A stretch of 64,000 bases of DNA from JAVVHE01 sp032249695 (GTDB lineage Bacteria; Pseudomonadota; Alphaproteobacteria; Sphingomonadales; Sphingomonadaceae), in contig JAVVHE010000013.1 in assembly GCA_032249695.1 (NCBI GenBank), forward strand, positions 15,932-79,931, given 5' to 3'. The translations under genes were made by a program, and so were the position numbers. This document shows positions 35,909-44,641 of the stretch, piece after piece (within the stretch, counting starts at the first letter, position 1; every line of letters begins with the position of its first letter). The notes under the pieces were generated by a model. The model was not told the origin of the DNA and searched no databases. It saw only the letters and a program-made list of their open reading frames with translations.

Positions 35909-38257
35909 ATGCCGTCATTCGCCCGGGAGCTTGAGCACACGCTCCACAATGCACTCGCCGAGGCGAGCCGCCGCCGCCACGAATATGCAACGCTTGAGCA
36001 TCTGCTGCTCGCGCTCGTCGGCGATAGCCACGCGAGCGCAGTGATGCGCGCCTGCGCGGTCGACCTCGACGAGCTTGCGACCACGCTGACGCATTATCTT
36101 GATACCGAACTCAACAGCCTGCGGGCCGATGCGCAGGTCGACCCCAACCCCACAGCCGGGTTCCAGCGCGTTGTCCAGCGCGCGATCTTGCACGTGCAGT
36201 CGTCGGGCCGCGAGGAAGTGACCGGCGCAAACGTGCTGGTGGCGCTGTTCAGCGAGCGGGAGAGCCACGCAGTCTACTTCCTGCAGCAGCAGGACATGAC
36301 GCGCCTCGACGCGGTGAGCTTCATCAGCCACGGGATCGCCAAGACCGGATCGGGCGGCGAGGCGCGCGCGGCCAAGGGGTCGGCGACCGAGGAGGGCGAG
36401 AACGAGAAGCCGCACGGCAAATCGAGCGCCGGCAAGGGCGAGTCGGCGCTGAAGCAGTTTTGCGTGAACCTCAATGAAAAGGCCAAGGTCGGGAAGGTCG
36501 ATCCGCTGATCGGGCGCCAGGCCGAGGTCGAGCGGACGATCCAAATCCTCTGCCGCCGGTCCAAGAATAACCCGCTCTATGTGGGTGATCCGGGTGTGGG
36601 TAAGACCGCGATCGCCGAGGGTCTTGCGCGCAAGATCGTCGAAGGCGAGGTGCCAGAGGTACTCGCCGACGCGGTTATCTACGCGCTCGATATGGGCGCG
36701 CTGCTTGCTGGCACGCGCTATCGCGGCGACTTCGAGGAGCGGCTGAAGTCGGTCGTCTCCGAGCTGGAGAAGCTGCCCGGGGCGATTTTGTTCATCGACG
36801 AGATCCACACCGTCATCGGCGCGGGCGCAACCAGCGGCGGCGCGATGGATGCATCGAACCTGCTGAAGCCCGCGCTGTCATCGGGCGCGATCCGCTGCAT
36901 CGGATCGACGACCTACAAGGAGTTCCGCAGCCATTTCGAGAAAGACCGCGCCCTTCTGCGCCGCTTCCAGAAGATCGACGTGAACGAGCCGTCGGTCGAG
37001 GATGCGGTCAAGATCATGGAAGGGCTGAAGCCGTACTTCGAGGAGCACCATCAGCTGAAATACACCACGGATGCGATCAAGTCGGCGGTGGAACTGTCGG
37101 CGCGCTACATCCATGACCGCAAGCTGCCCGACAAGGCGATCGACGTGATTGACGAAGCGGGCGCGAGCCAGATGCTGCTAGAGCCAAAGAAGCGCAAGAA
37201 GACCATCGGCCAGGCCGAAGTCGAGGCCGTCGTGGCCTCGATTGCTCGCATTCCGCCGAAGTCGGTCAGCTCCGACGACAAGGCCGCGCTGGCGACTTTG
37301 GAAGCGGACCTGAAGCGCGTAGTGTTCGGGCAGGACCAAGCGATCGAGCGGCTGTCGGCTGCGATCAAGATGGCTCGCGCGGGCCTGCGCGAGCCGAACA
37401 AGCCGATCGGCTGCTACCTGTTCAGTGGCCCGACCGGTGTTGGTAAGACCGAAGTCGCGAAGCAGCTTGCCTCGATCATGGGTATCCCGCTCACCCGATT
37501 CGACATGTCCGAATATATGGAGCGGCACAGCGTCAGCCGCCTAATCGGCGCGCCTCCGGGCTATGTCGGATTCGATCAGGGCGGGCAGCTGACCGATGCG
37601 GTCGACCAGCACCCGCACTCGGTGCTGCTGCTCGACGAGATCGAGAAGGCGCACCCGGACCTGTTCAACATTCTGTTGCAGGTGATGGACAACGGCAAGC
37701 TGACCGACCACCACGGCAAGACGGTCGATTTCCGGAACGTCATCCTGATCATGACGACGAACGCAGGTGCCGCCGACATGGCGCGCGAGGCGATCGGCTT
37801 CGGAGCGTCGGCGCGCGAGGGCGACCAGGAGGAAGCGATCAAGCGCATGTTCGCGCCAGAGTTCCGCAACCGCCTCGATGCCGTGGTGCCCTTCGCCTAC
37901 CTGCCGGCCGAGGTTGTTGCCCGCGTCGTCGACAAGTTCATCCTCGAGCTTGAGCTGCAGCTGGCCGACCGCGACGTGCACATCAGCCTCACCGATCCGG
38001 CGAAGGCGTGGCTCACCGAGCGCGGTTACGACCGGCTCTATGGCGCGCGCCCGATGGGCCGCCTCATCCAGGACAAGATCAAGCAGCCGCTCGCCGAGGA
38101 GCTGCTGTTCGGCAAACTGGTGAACGGTGGCGAGGTGCGGGTCGATCTGGTTGACGGCGAGATCGCGTTCGAGATCACGCCCGCTGCACCCAAGCGCAGG
38201 AGAAAGGGCGCCGCCGAGGAGCCCGAGCAGCCCGAAGAACCCGCGATCGAAGCCTGA
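35909..38257 (+). CDS. clpA: ATP-dependent Clp protease ATP-binding subunit ClpA
   Basis: This 782-residue AAA+ unfoldase feeds substrates to ClpP. The N-domain starts MPSFARELEHTLHNALAEASRR. The first AAA module has Walker A GDPGVGKTAIAEG and Walker B ILFIDEIHT. The second has GPTGVGKTEVAKQ and LLLDEIEKAHPD. The ClpP-docking IGL-type loop appears as AIGFGA. A GGAGG 8 bp before ATG 35909 decides the start. The C-terminus has an acidic/Lys-rich tail. clpS, usually just upstream of clpA, is not present here. Confidence 0.97.
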   Translation: MPSFARELEHTLHNALAEASRRRHEYATLEHLLLALVGDSHASAVMRACAVDLDELATTLTHYLDTELNSLRADAQVDPNPTAGFQRVVQRAILHVQSSGREEVTGANVLVALFSERESHAVYFLQQQDMTRLDAVSFISHGIAKTGSGGEARAAKGSATEEGENEKPHGKSSAGKGESALKQFCVNLNEKAKVGKVDPLIGRQAEVERTIQILCRRSKNNPLYVGDPGVGKTAIAEGLARKIVEGEVPEVLADAVIYALDMGALLAGTRYRGDFEERLKSVVSELEKLPGAILFIDEIHTVIGAGATSGGAMDASNLLKPALSSGAIRCIGSTTYKEFRSHFEKDRALLRRFQKIDVNEPSVEDAVKIMEGLKPYFEEHHQLKYTTDAIKSAVELSARYIHDRKLPDKAIDVIDEAGASQMLLEPKKRKKTIGQAEVEAVVASIARIPPKSVSSDDKAALATLEADLKRVVFGQDQAIERLSAAIKMARAGLREPNKPIGCYLFSGPTGVGKTEVAKQLASIMGIPLTRFDMSEYMERHSVSRLIGAPPGYVGFDQGGQLTDAVDQHPHSVLLLDEIEKAHPDLFNILLQVMDNGKLTDHHGKTVDFRNVILIMTTNAGAADMAREAIGFGASAREGDQEEAIKRMFAPEFRNRLDAVVPFAYLPAEVVARVVDKFILELELQLADRDVHISLTDPAKAWLTERGYDRLYGARPMGRLIQDKIKQPLAEELLFGKLVNGGEVRVDLVDGEIAFEITPAAPKRRRKGAAEEPEQPEEPAIEA

Positions 38258-38348
38258 CGCGCGGCGGTCAACCCCTGCACGTGGGTGAGGACCGAGCAGC
38301 GCAGCGGCGACCTTTGCGAGTCGCGCGCGGCAGGCGTAAGGCCGACGG

Positions 38349-39527
38349 GTGTACGTTCACCCGCTGATCACCGACAGCAAGACGCTTGCCGACTTCTGCC
38401 GACGCCTCGCCGACGCGCCTTTCGTGGCGGTCGATACCGAATTCATGCGCGAGAATACCTTCTGGCCGGATTTGTGCCTGGTGCAGCTCGCCTCGCCCGA
38501 AGAAGCCGCAGCGATCGATCCCAAGGCCAGCCTGAACCTGGATCCGCTGCTTGATCTGCTGGTCGGCGAGCCGGTGTTGAAGGTGTTTCACGCCGGCGGG
38601 CAGGATTTGGAAATCATCTACAACCTCACCGGCCGCACGCCACATCCGCTTTTCGATACGCAGATCGCGGCGATGGCGTTGGGCATGGGCGAGCAGGTTG
38701 GCTATACCGGCCTCGTCGAGACGATGCTGGGCATCCAGATCGACAAGGGTGCGCGCTTTACCGATTGGGGTCGCCGCCCGCTCGATCAGCGCCAGATCGA
38801 CTATGCGATCGGCGACGTCACCCATCTCGCCGCGCTGTTCCCGAAGATGGTTGCTCGGCTGCGGCGCACCGGGCGCGGCGAGTGGCTCGACGAGGAGATG
38901 GAGCGGCTCGCCGACCCCGCGACCTATGCCAACAATCCCGAGACCGCGTGGCAGCGGCTGCGCGCGCCCTCGCGCAACCCGGTGGTGCTGGGGCGGCTGA
39001 AGGCGCTGGCTGCGTGGCGCGAGCGCGAGGCGCAGGACAAGGACGTGCCGCGCGGCCGCATCGTCAAGGACGAGACGCTGGCCGACCTTGCCGCCCAGCC
39101 CCCGCGACGGCAGGAGGAGCTGCCCAAGGTGCGCGGGCTGTCGACTGCGTGGGCCAACAACGCGATCGGCGAGCGGCTGATGTCGGCGCTACGCAATGCC
39201 GAACCGCTCCCTGCCGACGAGCTGCCGGCGAAGGAGCCGCGGCGACCGGGGCTGACACAAGACAGCGCACTGGTCGCCGACCTCTTGAAGCTGCTGCTGA
39301 AAGTCCGCGCCAAGGAAGCGGGCGTCGCGCCGCGGCTGCTGGCGCGCGGCGAGGAGCTGGAGGCGCTCGCCGCAGGACAGCGCGAGGGGCTGGCGGTGCT
39401 AAGCGGCTGGCGCCTCGCCGCATTCGGCCGCGATGCGCTGGCGCTGGTGGAAGGGCGGCTGGGCTTCGCGGTCAGAGAGGGGCGTATGGTGATGAGCGCG
39501 ATCGGAGACGCCGCGGTCGAGGCTTGA
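38349..39527 (+). CDS. rnd: ribonuclease D
   Basis: This 392-residue 3'-5' exoribonuclease trims tRNA precursors. The DEDDy exonuclease domain has FVAVDTEFMRENTFWP (Exo I), VFHAGGQDLEIIYNL (Exo II) and DQRQIDYAIGDVTHL (Exo III, with Tyr four residues before Asp). One or two HRDC helical domains follow (about 205-290 and 320-390). The start is GTG 38349. Family knowledge: redundant with other tRNA-processing exonucleases. Confidence 0.95.
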   Translation: MYVHPLITDSKTLADFCRRLADAPFVAVDTEFMRENTFWPDLCLVQLASPEEAAAIDPKASLNLDPLLDLLVGEPVLKVFHAGGQDLEIIYNLTGRTPHPLFDTQIAAMALGMGEQVGYTGLVETMLGIQIDKGARFTDWGRRPLDQRQIDYAIGDVTHLAALFPKMVARLRRTGRGEWLDEEMERLADPATYANNPETAWQRLRAPSRNPVVLGRLKALAAWREREAQDKDVPRGRIVKDETLADLAAQPPRRQEELPKVRGLSTAWANNAIGERLMSALRNAEPLPADELPAKEPRRPGLTQDSALVADLLKLLLKVRAKEAGVAPRLLARGEELEALAAGQREGLAVLSGWRLAAFGRDALALVEGRLGFAVREGRMVMSAIGDAAVEA

Positions 39528-39578
39528 CCCGCATCGTGCGCACGGCTGAACGTCGTTGGAAGCCGACTGGAGTTACGG

Positions 39579-40118
39579 GTGCGGGCAGCGACGATTGCGC
39601 TGGGTTTGCTGACGCTCGGCGCGGCCGCTGTCGCACAGACTCCGGGACCGCTCGCCGCCGATCAGACGGGCGCCACTGCCGCCGGTACGACATTTACAGC
39701 ACCCGCGGCGTGGTCCGTATTGCCGATGGCAAGCGTCGTGCAGATAATCGCACCCGACGACAGTCTGCGAGTGGCGATCGTCGATGTCGGGCCCGCGAAT
39801 GACGCGCCCGCTGCGATCGATGTAGCATTGGCGTGCTACGGGCCGCGCTGGTCCCCGGCGCTGAGGGCGATCGGGCCGGCCTCGGCGCGTAATGGCTGGG
39901 ACGAGCGACAGACCGCGATCTACCAGCCTTCGCCAGACGCGAAGCTGGCCGCGCAGGCGATCGCGTTGCGCAAGAGCACGGCGTGGACGGTGGTGCTGAT
40001 CGAGCGCGCCACGGCGGCCGCCGGAAATCGGCTGAGCGCGGCCGACCGCATCGCCCGATCGCTGCATCCGCCGCGCGCTGTCGCTCCGACGCCCGGCGGC
40101 TGCACGACCAACCGCTGA
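39579..40118 (+). CDS. exported protein of unknown function
   Basis: This 179-residue protein (GTG start) has a signal peptide (ATIALGLLTLGAAAVAQ). A single domain follows, with TTFTAPAAWSVLPMASVVQIIAPDDSLRVAIVDV (in pieces), ARNGWDERQTAIYQ and AWTVVLIERATAAAGNR. From memory, this resembles the N-terminal module that precedes the beta-lactamase-like domain in some sphingomonad serine hydrolases. Here no hydrolase domain follows, so it is either a stand-alone version or a truncated gene. There is no frame continuing past the TGA at 40116-40118. Confidence 0.7.
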   Translation: MRAATIALGLLTLGAAAVAQTPGPLAADQTGATAAGTTFTAPAAWSVLPMASVVQIIAPDDSLRVAIVDVGPANDAPAAIDVALACYGPRWSPALRAIGPASARNGWDERQTAIYQPSPDAKLAAQAIALRKSTAWTVVLIERATAAAGNRLSAADRIARSLHPPRAVAPTPGGCTTNR

Positions 40119-40159
40119 CGCCCCGCGCACATCGGCGCGCCGTTGACCGCAGGTTAGAA

Positions 40160-40186
40160 GGCAGGAGGCCACGGTGGCCTCCTGCC
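40160..40186. terminator. bidirectional palindromic terminator
   Basis: GGCAGGAGGCCAC (40160-40172) and GTGGCCTCCTGCC (40174-40186) are perfect 13-bp inverted copies around a single base. It sits between the convergent unknown exported protein and the PEP-CTERM gene and can end both transcripts. Confidence 0.75.
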
Positions 40187-40194
40187 GATTGCGC

Positions 40195-40932
40195 TCAGGC
40201 GCGCCGACGCGCCGCGCCAAGCCCGATCAGACCAAGCCCGAAGATCGCCAGCGTGGCAGGTGCGGGGGTGGGCAGTACGCCCGACACCACCCTGCCCCTG
40301 ATCGGCGGAGCCCAGAAACCGACCGTGTGGTTGTCGCTCTCATATCCGCCGCCGGAGTTTACCTCCGCAAACTCGATCCGGTCGAACGTATCGCCGACAT
40401 CGTAGATATTCACAAATACGTATGGCTCACCGCAGTTACTCGTGCGGTATTGAGCATTCGGATTACAGTAATAGCTTACATTTCCGCTGACCGCGTTGAG
40501 GACGTCCGTGGGGGTAAACTGGAAGACCTGATTATTTCCCTTGAATAGTCTTACATAGTTACCGCTATCAAGAGCGGACAGCCAGAAGCCGAAGAAGTTG
40601 ATGCCACGTGGATCAAGCGTCGATAGATTGAGGGAATAGCTACCAAGATACTCAAACGTTACGGCATACTGTCCGGTGCCACCCGCGCCGCCATATTGAT
40701 CGGCGTTGATGATTTGCACGTTCCTGTATTCGCCGGTAATCTGGTTACCGCCGAAAGTAGTTGTAAATGTCTTTCCCGTACCTGTGGCGCGTCCATCGAA
40801 CGTCTCTACGCCCCGATATGTGAAATTGGCCGTGGACGACTGCACGCTGGGATCTTCGATCGTCACGACGAAACCGGCCTGCGCAGCGGTCGAAGCGCCG
40901 ATAAACGCTAGAGCAGAAAGAAAGTTACGCAT
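40195..40932 (-). CDS. PEP-CTERM-type exported protein
   Basis: This 245-residue protein has a signal peptide (MRNFLSALAFIGASTAAQA) and a beta-rich body high in Gly, Asn, Tyr and Thr. The C-terminal sorting signal reads TPAPATLAIFGLGLIGLGAARRR (shown in parts: a Pro-Ala-Pro-Ala motif, a hydrophobic helix, then Arg-rich end). This is the PEP-CTERM architecture recognised by exosortase, targeting to the cell surface or exopolysaccharide matrix. A Cys pair (YYCNPNAQY...SNCGEP) may form a disulfide. Codon use is more A/T-rich than its neighbours, pointing to acquisition or relaxed selection. Confidence 0.85.
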   Translation of the reverse strand: MRNFLSALAFIGASTAAQAGFVVTIEDPSVQSSTANFTYRGVETFDGRATGTGKTFTTTFGGNQITGEYRNVQIINADQYGGAGGTGQYAVTFEYLGSYSLNLSTLDPRGINFFGFWLSALDSGNYVRLFKGNNQVFQFTPTDVLNAVSGNVSYYCNPNAQYRTSNCGEPYVFVNIYDVGDTFDRIEFAEVNSGGGYESDNHTVGFWAPPIRGRVVSGVLPTPAPATLAIFGLGLIGLGAARRRA

Positions 40933-41218
40933 TACATGTAATCCTATAATCGAGTGGCCTCCCAAGCCGCTTGCTAGCAAGGCCTGTGCCAACCCGCCAT
41001 ATGGCGCCAAAGCCGCCATATGTGTAAGAAAGGTAAGCGGACTGCGCTCAGGCGATTGTAAGCGGAACCGACGCTCCGCTCGCAGTTGCAGCGATGCTCG
41101 CATGGCTCGCTCCGCCGACCGCGCTCTGTTAAGGCAATGGAATCAATTATGGTCGGCTTGGCCCGCAACCGATGCGGCGGCTTGGGCGGCGTAAGCTCAA
41201 TCGACAGGTCGTGGCGCG
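40933..41218. promoter_or_regulatory. divergent intergenic region between PEP-CTERM gene and rsmE
   Basis: This 286-bp region without a gene is richer in A+T near the PEP-CTERM start. It contains a repeated half-site, GCCATATGG and GCCGCCATATG (about 41000-41030), and TTGCTAGCAAG (near 40972-40982), a small palindrome. It must carry both promoters, and the repeats could be operator sites, but I cannot assign a regulator. Confidence 0.3.
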
Positions 41219-41932
41219 ATGATTCGCTTGTTCGTCAATCAGGTGCTGTGCAGCGGGGCGATGCTCCGGCTGGACTCGGCGCAAGCGCATTATCTCGCCG
41301 CGGTCATGCGCGTTCAGCGGGGCGGCCTTGTCCAACTGTTCGATGACCGTTCCGGCGAGTGGGAGGCCGAAGTCATCGACGTCGCGCGCCGTTCGGCCGA
41401 ACTGCGGGTTCTGCGCCATCTTCGCCCGCGCGAGACCCCGCCCGACCTGTGGCTGTGCGCGGCGCCGCTGAAGAAAGGCCGCATCGACTGGGTGGCAGAA
41501 AAAGCCTGCGAGCTCGGCGTGGCACGCCTGGTGCCAGTGATCACGCGCCGGACGGTTGTCGGGGGTCCCAATCTCGGCCGCCTCGTCGCCCATATGATCG
41601 AAGCCGCCGAGCAATGCGGCCGCACCGCGCTGCCCGAAGTCGCCGATCCGATCGACCTCATAACTCTGCTCGGCCAGTGGCCAGAGGATCGCTCGCTGCT
41701 GTTCTGCGACGAGGAGGGCGGCGACCCGATGCCGCCCACCCCAGCGCCCGCCGCGATCCTGATCGGGCCGGAGGGCGGGTTCAACGACGCCGAACGCGCT
41801 GCGATCCGCGCGCACCCGCTCGCTCGCGCGGTGGGGCTTGGCCCCCGCGTCCTGCGCGCGGACACTGCGGCCGTCGCGGCGGTCAGCTTGTGGATGGCGC
41901 AATCGGGCGACTGGCCTCGCCCGGTTTCGTAA
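41219..41932 (+). CDS. rsmE: 16S rRNA (uracil(1498)-N(3))-methyltransferase
   Basis: This 237-residue SPOUT methyltransferase makes m3U1498 near the decoding centre. The N-terminal PUA-like part (LDSAQAHYLAAVMRVQRGG, LVQLFDD) is followed by LKKGRIDWVAEKACELGVARLVPV and the trefoil-knot SAM site AAILIGPEGGFNDAERAA and LGPRVLRADTA. All RsmE signatures are present. It lies 43 bp upstream of gshA. Confidence 0.96.
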   Translation: MIRLFVNQVLCSGAMLRLDSAQAHYLAAVMRVQRGGLVQLFDDRSGEWEAEVIDVARRSAELRVLRHLRPRETPPDLWLCAAPLKKGRIDWVAEKACELGVARLVPVITRRTVVGGPNLGRLVAHMIEAAEQCGRTALPEVADPIDLITLLGQWPEDRSLLFCDEEGGDPMPPTPAPAAILIGPEGGFNDAERAAIRAHPLARAVGLGPRVLRADTAAVAAVSLWMAQSGDWPRPVS

Positions 41933-41975
41933 CAAGACTGGCGCAAGCTGAACCGCCCGGCTAAGGCGCCGGGCC

Positions 41976-43349
41976 ATGACGACCCGCACGGACGAACCCC
42001 AGGCTGCCGAGCGGATCGAGCGCCGCGACCAGCTGATTTCCGTCTTTGAGATGGGCGCCAAGCCGCGCGAGCGATGGCGGATCGGCACCGAGCACGAGAA
42101 GTTCGTCTATCGCCGCGCCGACCACCGTGCGCCTACCTATGACGAGCCCGGCGGCATCCGCGAGCTGCTGGAAGCGATGACCGAGCACGGCTGGCAGCCG
42201 GTGACCGAGAACGGCAACGTGATCGCATTGACCGGCGCCGACGGTGCGATCAGCCTCGAGCCGGCCGGGCAGTTCGAGCTTTCGGGCGCGCCGCTCGACA
42301 ATCTGCACGAGACCTGCGCCGAGGCCGGGCGGCATCTGCGCCAGTGCCGCGAGGCTGGCGACGCGCTCGGGCTGGGCTTCCTGGGCGTCGGTTTCTGGCC
42401 TGACAAGCGCCGCGACGAGCTGCCTGTGATGCCCAAGGGCCGCTATGACATCATGCGTCGCTGGATGCCGCAGGTCGGTTCGCTCGGGCTCGACATGATG
42501 CTCCGCACCTGCACGATCCAGACGAACCTGGATTATGCCAGCGAAGCCGACATGGTGCAGAAGTTCCGGGTAAGCCTCGCCCTGCAGCCGTTGGCGACGG
42601 CATTGTTTGCGTCGTCGCCGTTCACCGAAGGCAAGCCCAACGACTTTCTTAGCTTCCGCAGCCACATCTGGACCGATACTGACCCGTCGCGGACCGGAAT
42701 GCTGCCGTTCGTGTTCGAGGACGGCTTTGGCTTTGAGCGATACTGCGACTACGCGCTTGATGTCCCGATGTATTTCGTTTATCGAGATGGACGTTACATC
42801 GACGCGGCTGGCCTGAGCTTCCGCGATTTCCTCGCCGGGCGGCTTGCAGCGCTCCCGGGCCAGTTGCCGACGCTCGACGACTGGAGAGACCATCTTTCGA
42901 CCGCGTTTCCCGAAGTGCGGATGAAGTCCTATCTTGAGATGCGCGGCGCCGACGGCGGCCCGTGGAACCGCATCTGCGCGCTTCCGGCGCTGTGGGTCGG
43001 GCTGCTCTACGATCGGGCGGCGCTGGCGGCGGCGTGGGCGCTGGTGCGCGGCTGGACGCGAGACGATCACCAGCGGCTGCGCGCCGAGGTGCCCCGGCTG
43101 GGGCTGCGCGCGGGCCGGCCGGGCGGGGGCACCTTGCGCGATCTGGCTGGCGAGGTGCTGGAGATCGCCGACTCCGGGCTGAAAGCGCGTGCGCGCCTGA
43201 ACGGTGCCGGCGACAGCGAACAGGGGTTCCTCGACCCCTTACGCGAAATCGCGCGATCGGGGATGACGCCCGCCGACCGGATGCTCGAAGCCTATCATCA
43301 CCGCTGGCAGGGCGACGTTGCTCATGTCTACGACGAAGAGAGCTTCTGA
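41976..43349 (+). CDS. gshA: glutamate--cysteine ligase (plant/alphaproteobacterial type)
   Basis: This 457-residue enzyme performs the first, rate-limiting step of glutathione synthesis. It has the GCS2-family pattern: WRIGTEHEKFVYRR (ATP/metal Glu), DGAISLEPAGQFELSGAPL, MPKGRYDIMRRWMP, TCTIQTNLDYASEADM and LEMRGADGGPWNRI. Two Cys positions typical of redox control in plant homologues are not obvious. It has its own start 43 bp after rsmE and is probably co-transcribed. Confidence 0.95.
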   Translation: MTTRTDEPQAAERIERRDQLISVFEMGAKPRERWRIGTEHEKFVYRRADHRAPTYDEPGGIRELLEAMTEHGWQPVTENGNVIALTGADGAISLEPAGQFELSGAPLDNLHETCAEAGRHLRQCREAGDALGLGFLGVGFWPDKRRDELPVMPKGRYDIMRRWMPQVGSLGLDMMLRTCTIQTNLDYASEADMVQKFRVSLALQPLATALFASSPFTEGKPNDFLSFRSHIWTDTDPSRTGMLPFVFEDGFGFERYCDYALDVPMYFVYRDGRYIDAAGLSFRDFLAGRLAALPGQLPTLDDWRDHLSTAFPEVRMKSYLEMRGADGGPWNRICALPALWVGLLYDRAALAAAWALVRGWTRDDHQRLRAEVPRLGLRAGRPGGGTLRDLAGEVLEIADSGLKARARLNGAGDSEQGFLDPLREIARSGMTPADRMLEAYHHRWQGDVAHVYDEESF

Positions 43350-43414
43350 ACCCTTGTTCGTTCGCGAGGGTCTGTGTTGAACCGGCTTCTCGCCCGGCCT
43401 AGGCTCGCGCTTCC

Positions 43415-44641
43415 ATGACCGCGTCGAAGACCCTGGTCCGCCCGCTTTCGGCCATGCGCGCGCTGCTGCGATCGGGCGCGGGCGGCGGACTGCTGCTGAT
43501 GGCGGCGGCCGCGCTGGCGATCATTGCGGCGAACTCGCCCGCCGCGCCGACCTACTTTGTAGTCCGTGACCAGCAGCTCGGCCCGCTCAGCCTGCTCGGC
43601 TGGGTGAATGACGGGCTTATGGCGGTGTTCTTCCTGATGGTGGGGCTGGAGGTGAAGCGCGAGCTGGTCGACGGCGAGCTCTCCAGCTGGAGACGGCGCG
43701 CGCTCCCCGGCACCGCGGCGGTGCTGGGCATGGCGGTCCCCGCGCTGCTCTATATGGCGCTGAACCGGGGCGACGCGGGCGCGATGCGTGGCTGGGCGAT
43801 TCCTTCCGCGACCGATATCGCCTTTGCGCTCGGCGTATTGGCGCTGGCGGGGCGGCGCGCGCCGGCCAGCCTGAAGGTCTTTCTGACGGCGGTCGCGATC
43901 ATCGACGATCTCGGCGCAATTCTAATCATCGCGCTGTTCTATTCGGCGGGGATCGACTTCGCCGCGCTCGGGCTGGCGTTCGGCGGGATCGCGGCATTGC
44001 TACTGCTGAACCGGCTCGGCGCGCGACAACTTTGGGTCTATCTGTTGCCCGCGCCGGCGATCTGGTTCGCGATGCACGAATCGGGCGTGCATGCAACGAT
44101 TGCCGGTGTCGCGATTGCGCTCACAGTACCGCTCGACGCCTCGCATGGCACGCCCGATGCTGCGCACTCGCCGCTACACCGGCTGGAACACGCGCTGGCG
44201 CCAATCGTGAACTACGCGATTCTACCGCTGTTCGGCTTTCTAAACGCGGGTGTCGCGCTTGGCGGGATCGCTCCTGCCGCGCTCACCCACGGCGTCACCC
44301 TCGGCGTGTTGATCGGCCTGTTCGTCGGCAAGCAGCTGGGCGTGTTTGCAGCGCTGCGGCTGTTCGGCGGCCGCGACGGGCGCGGGCTGCCTGCGGGCGC
44401 TTCGTGGGCGCAGGCTTATGGTGTCGCGGTCCTGTGCGGGATCGGCTTTACGATGAGCCTGTTCATCGGCGGCCTCGCCTTCCCTGTCGACGTAGTACTG
44501 GAAACCGAACTCAAGCTCGGCGTCCTCGGCGGGTCACTGCTGTCGGCGCTCGCGGGCGCCGCGGTGCTCGCCCGTGCGCGCCTCGAGCCTACCGCCGTCG
44601 CACCTGGAAGCGCACGCGCCGCGAGGCGAAATCCAGACTAA
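43415..44641 (+). CDS. nhaA: Na+/H+ antiporter NhaA
   Basis: This 408-residue protein has the ~12 hydrophobic helices of NhaA and its key motifs: NDGLMAVFFLMVGLEVKRELVDGEL, PSATDIAFALGVLALAGRR and the paired Asp in AIIDDLGAILIIALFYS, which bind the exchanged ions. GIGFTMSLFIGGLAF lies near the C-terminus. It exports Na+ or Li+ for H+ in alkaline or salt stress. Its last 53 bp overlap the convergent aspartyl protease gene tail-to-tail. Confidence 0.96.
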   Translation: MTASKTLVRPLSAMRALLRSGAGGGLLLMAAAALAIIAANSPAAPTYFVVRDQQLGPLSLLGWVNDGLMAVFFLMVGLEVKRELVDGELSSWRRRALPGTAAVLGMAVPALLYMALNRGDAGAMRGWAIPSATDIAFALGVLALAGRRAPASLKVFLTAVAIIDDLGAILIIALFYSAGIDFAALGLAFGGIAALLLLNRLGARQLWVYLLPAPAIWFAMHESGVHATIAGVAIALTVPLDASHGTPDAAHSPLHRLEHALAPIVNYAILPLFGFLNAGVALGGIAPAALTHGVTLGVLIGLFVGKQLGVFAALRLFGGRDGRGLPAGASWAQAYGVAVLCGIGFTMSLFIGGLAFPVDVVLETELKLGVLGGSLLSALAGAAVLARARLEPTAVAPGSARAARRNPD

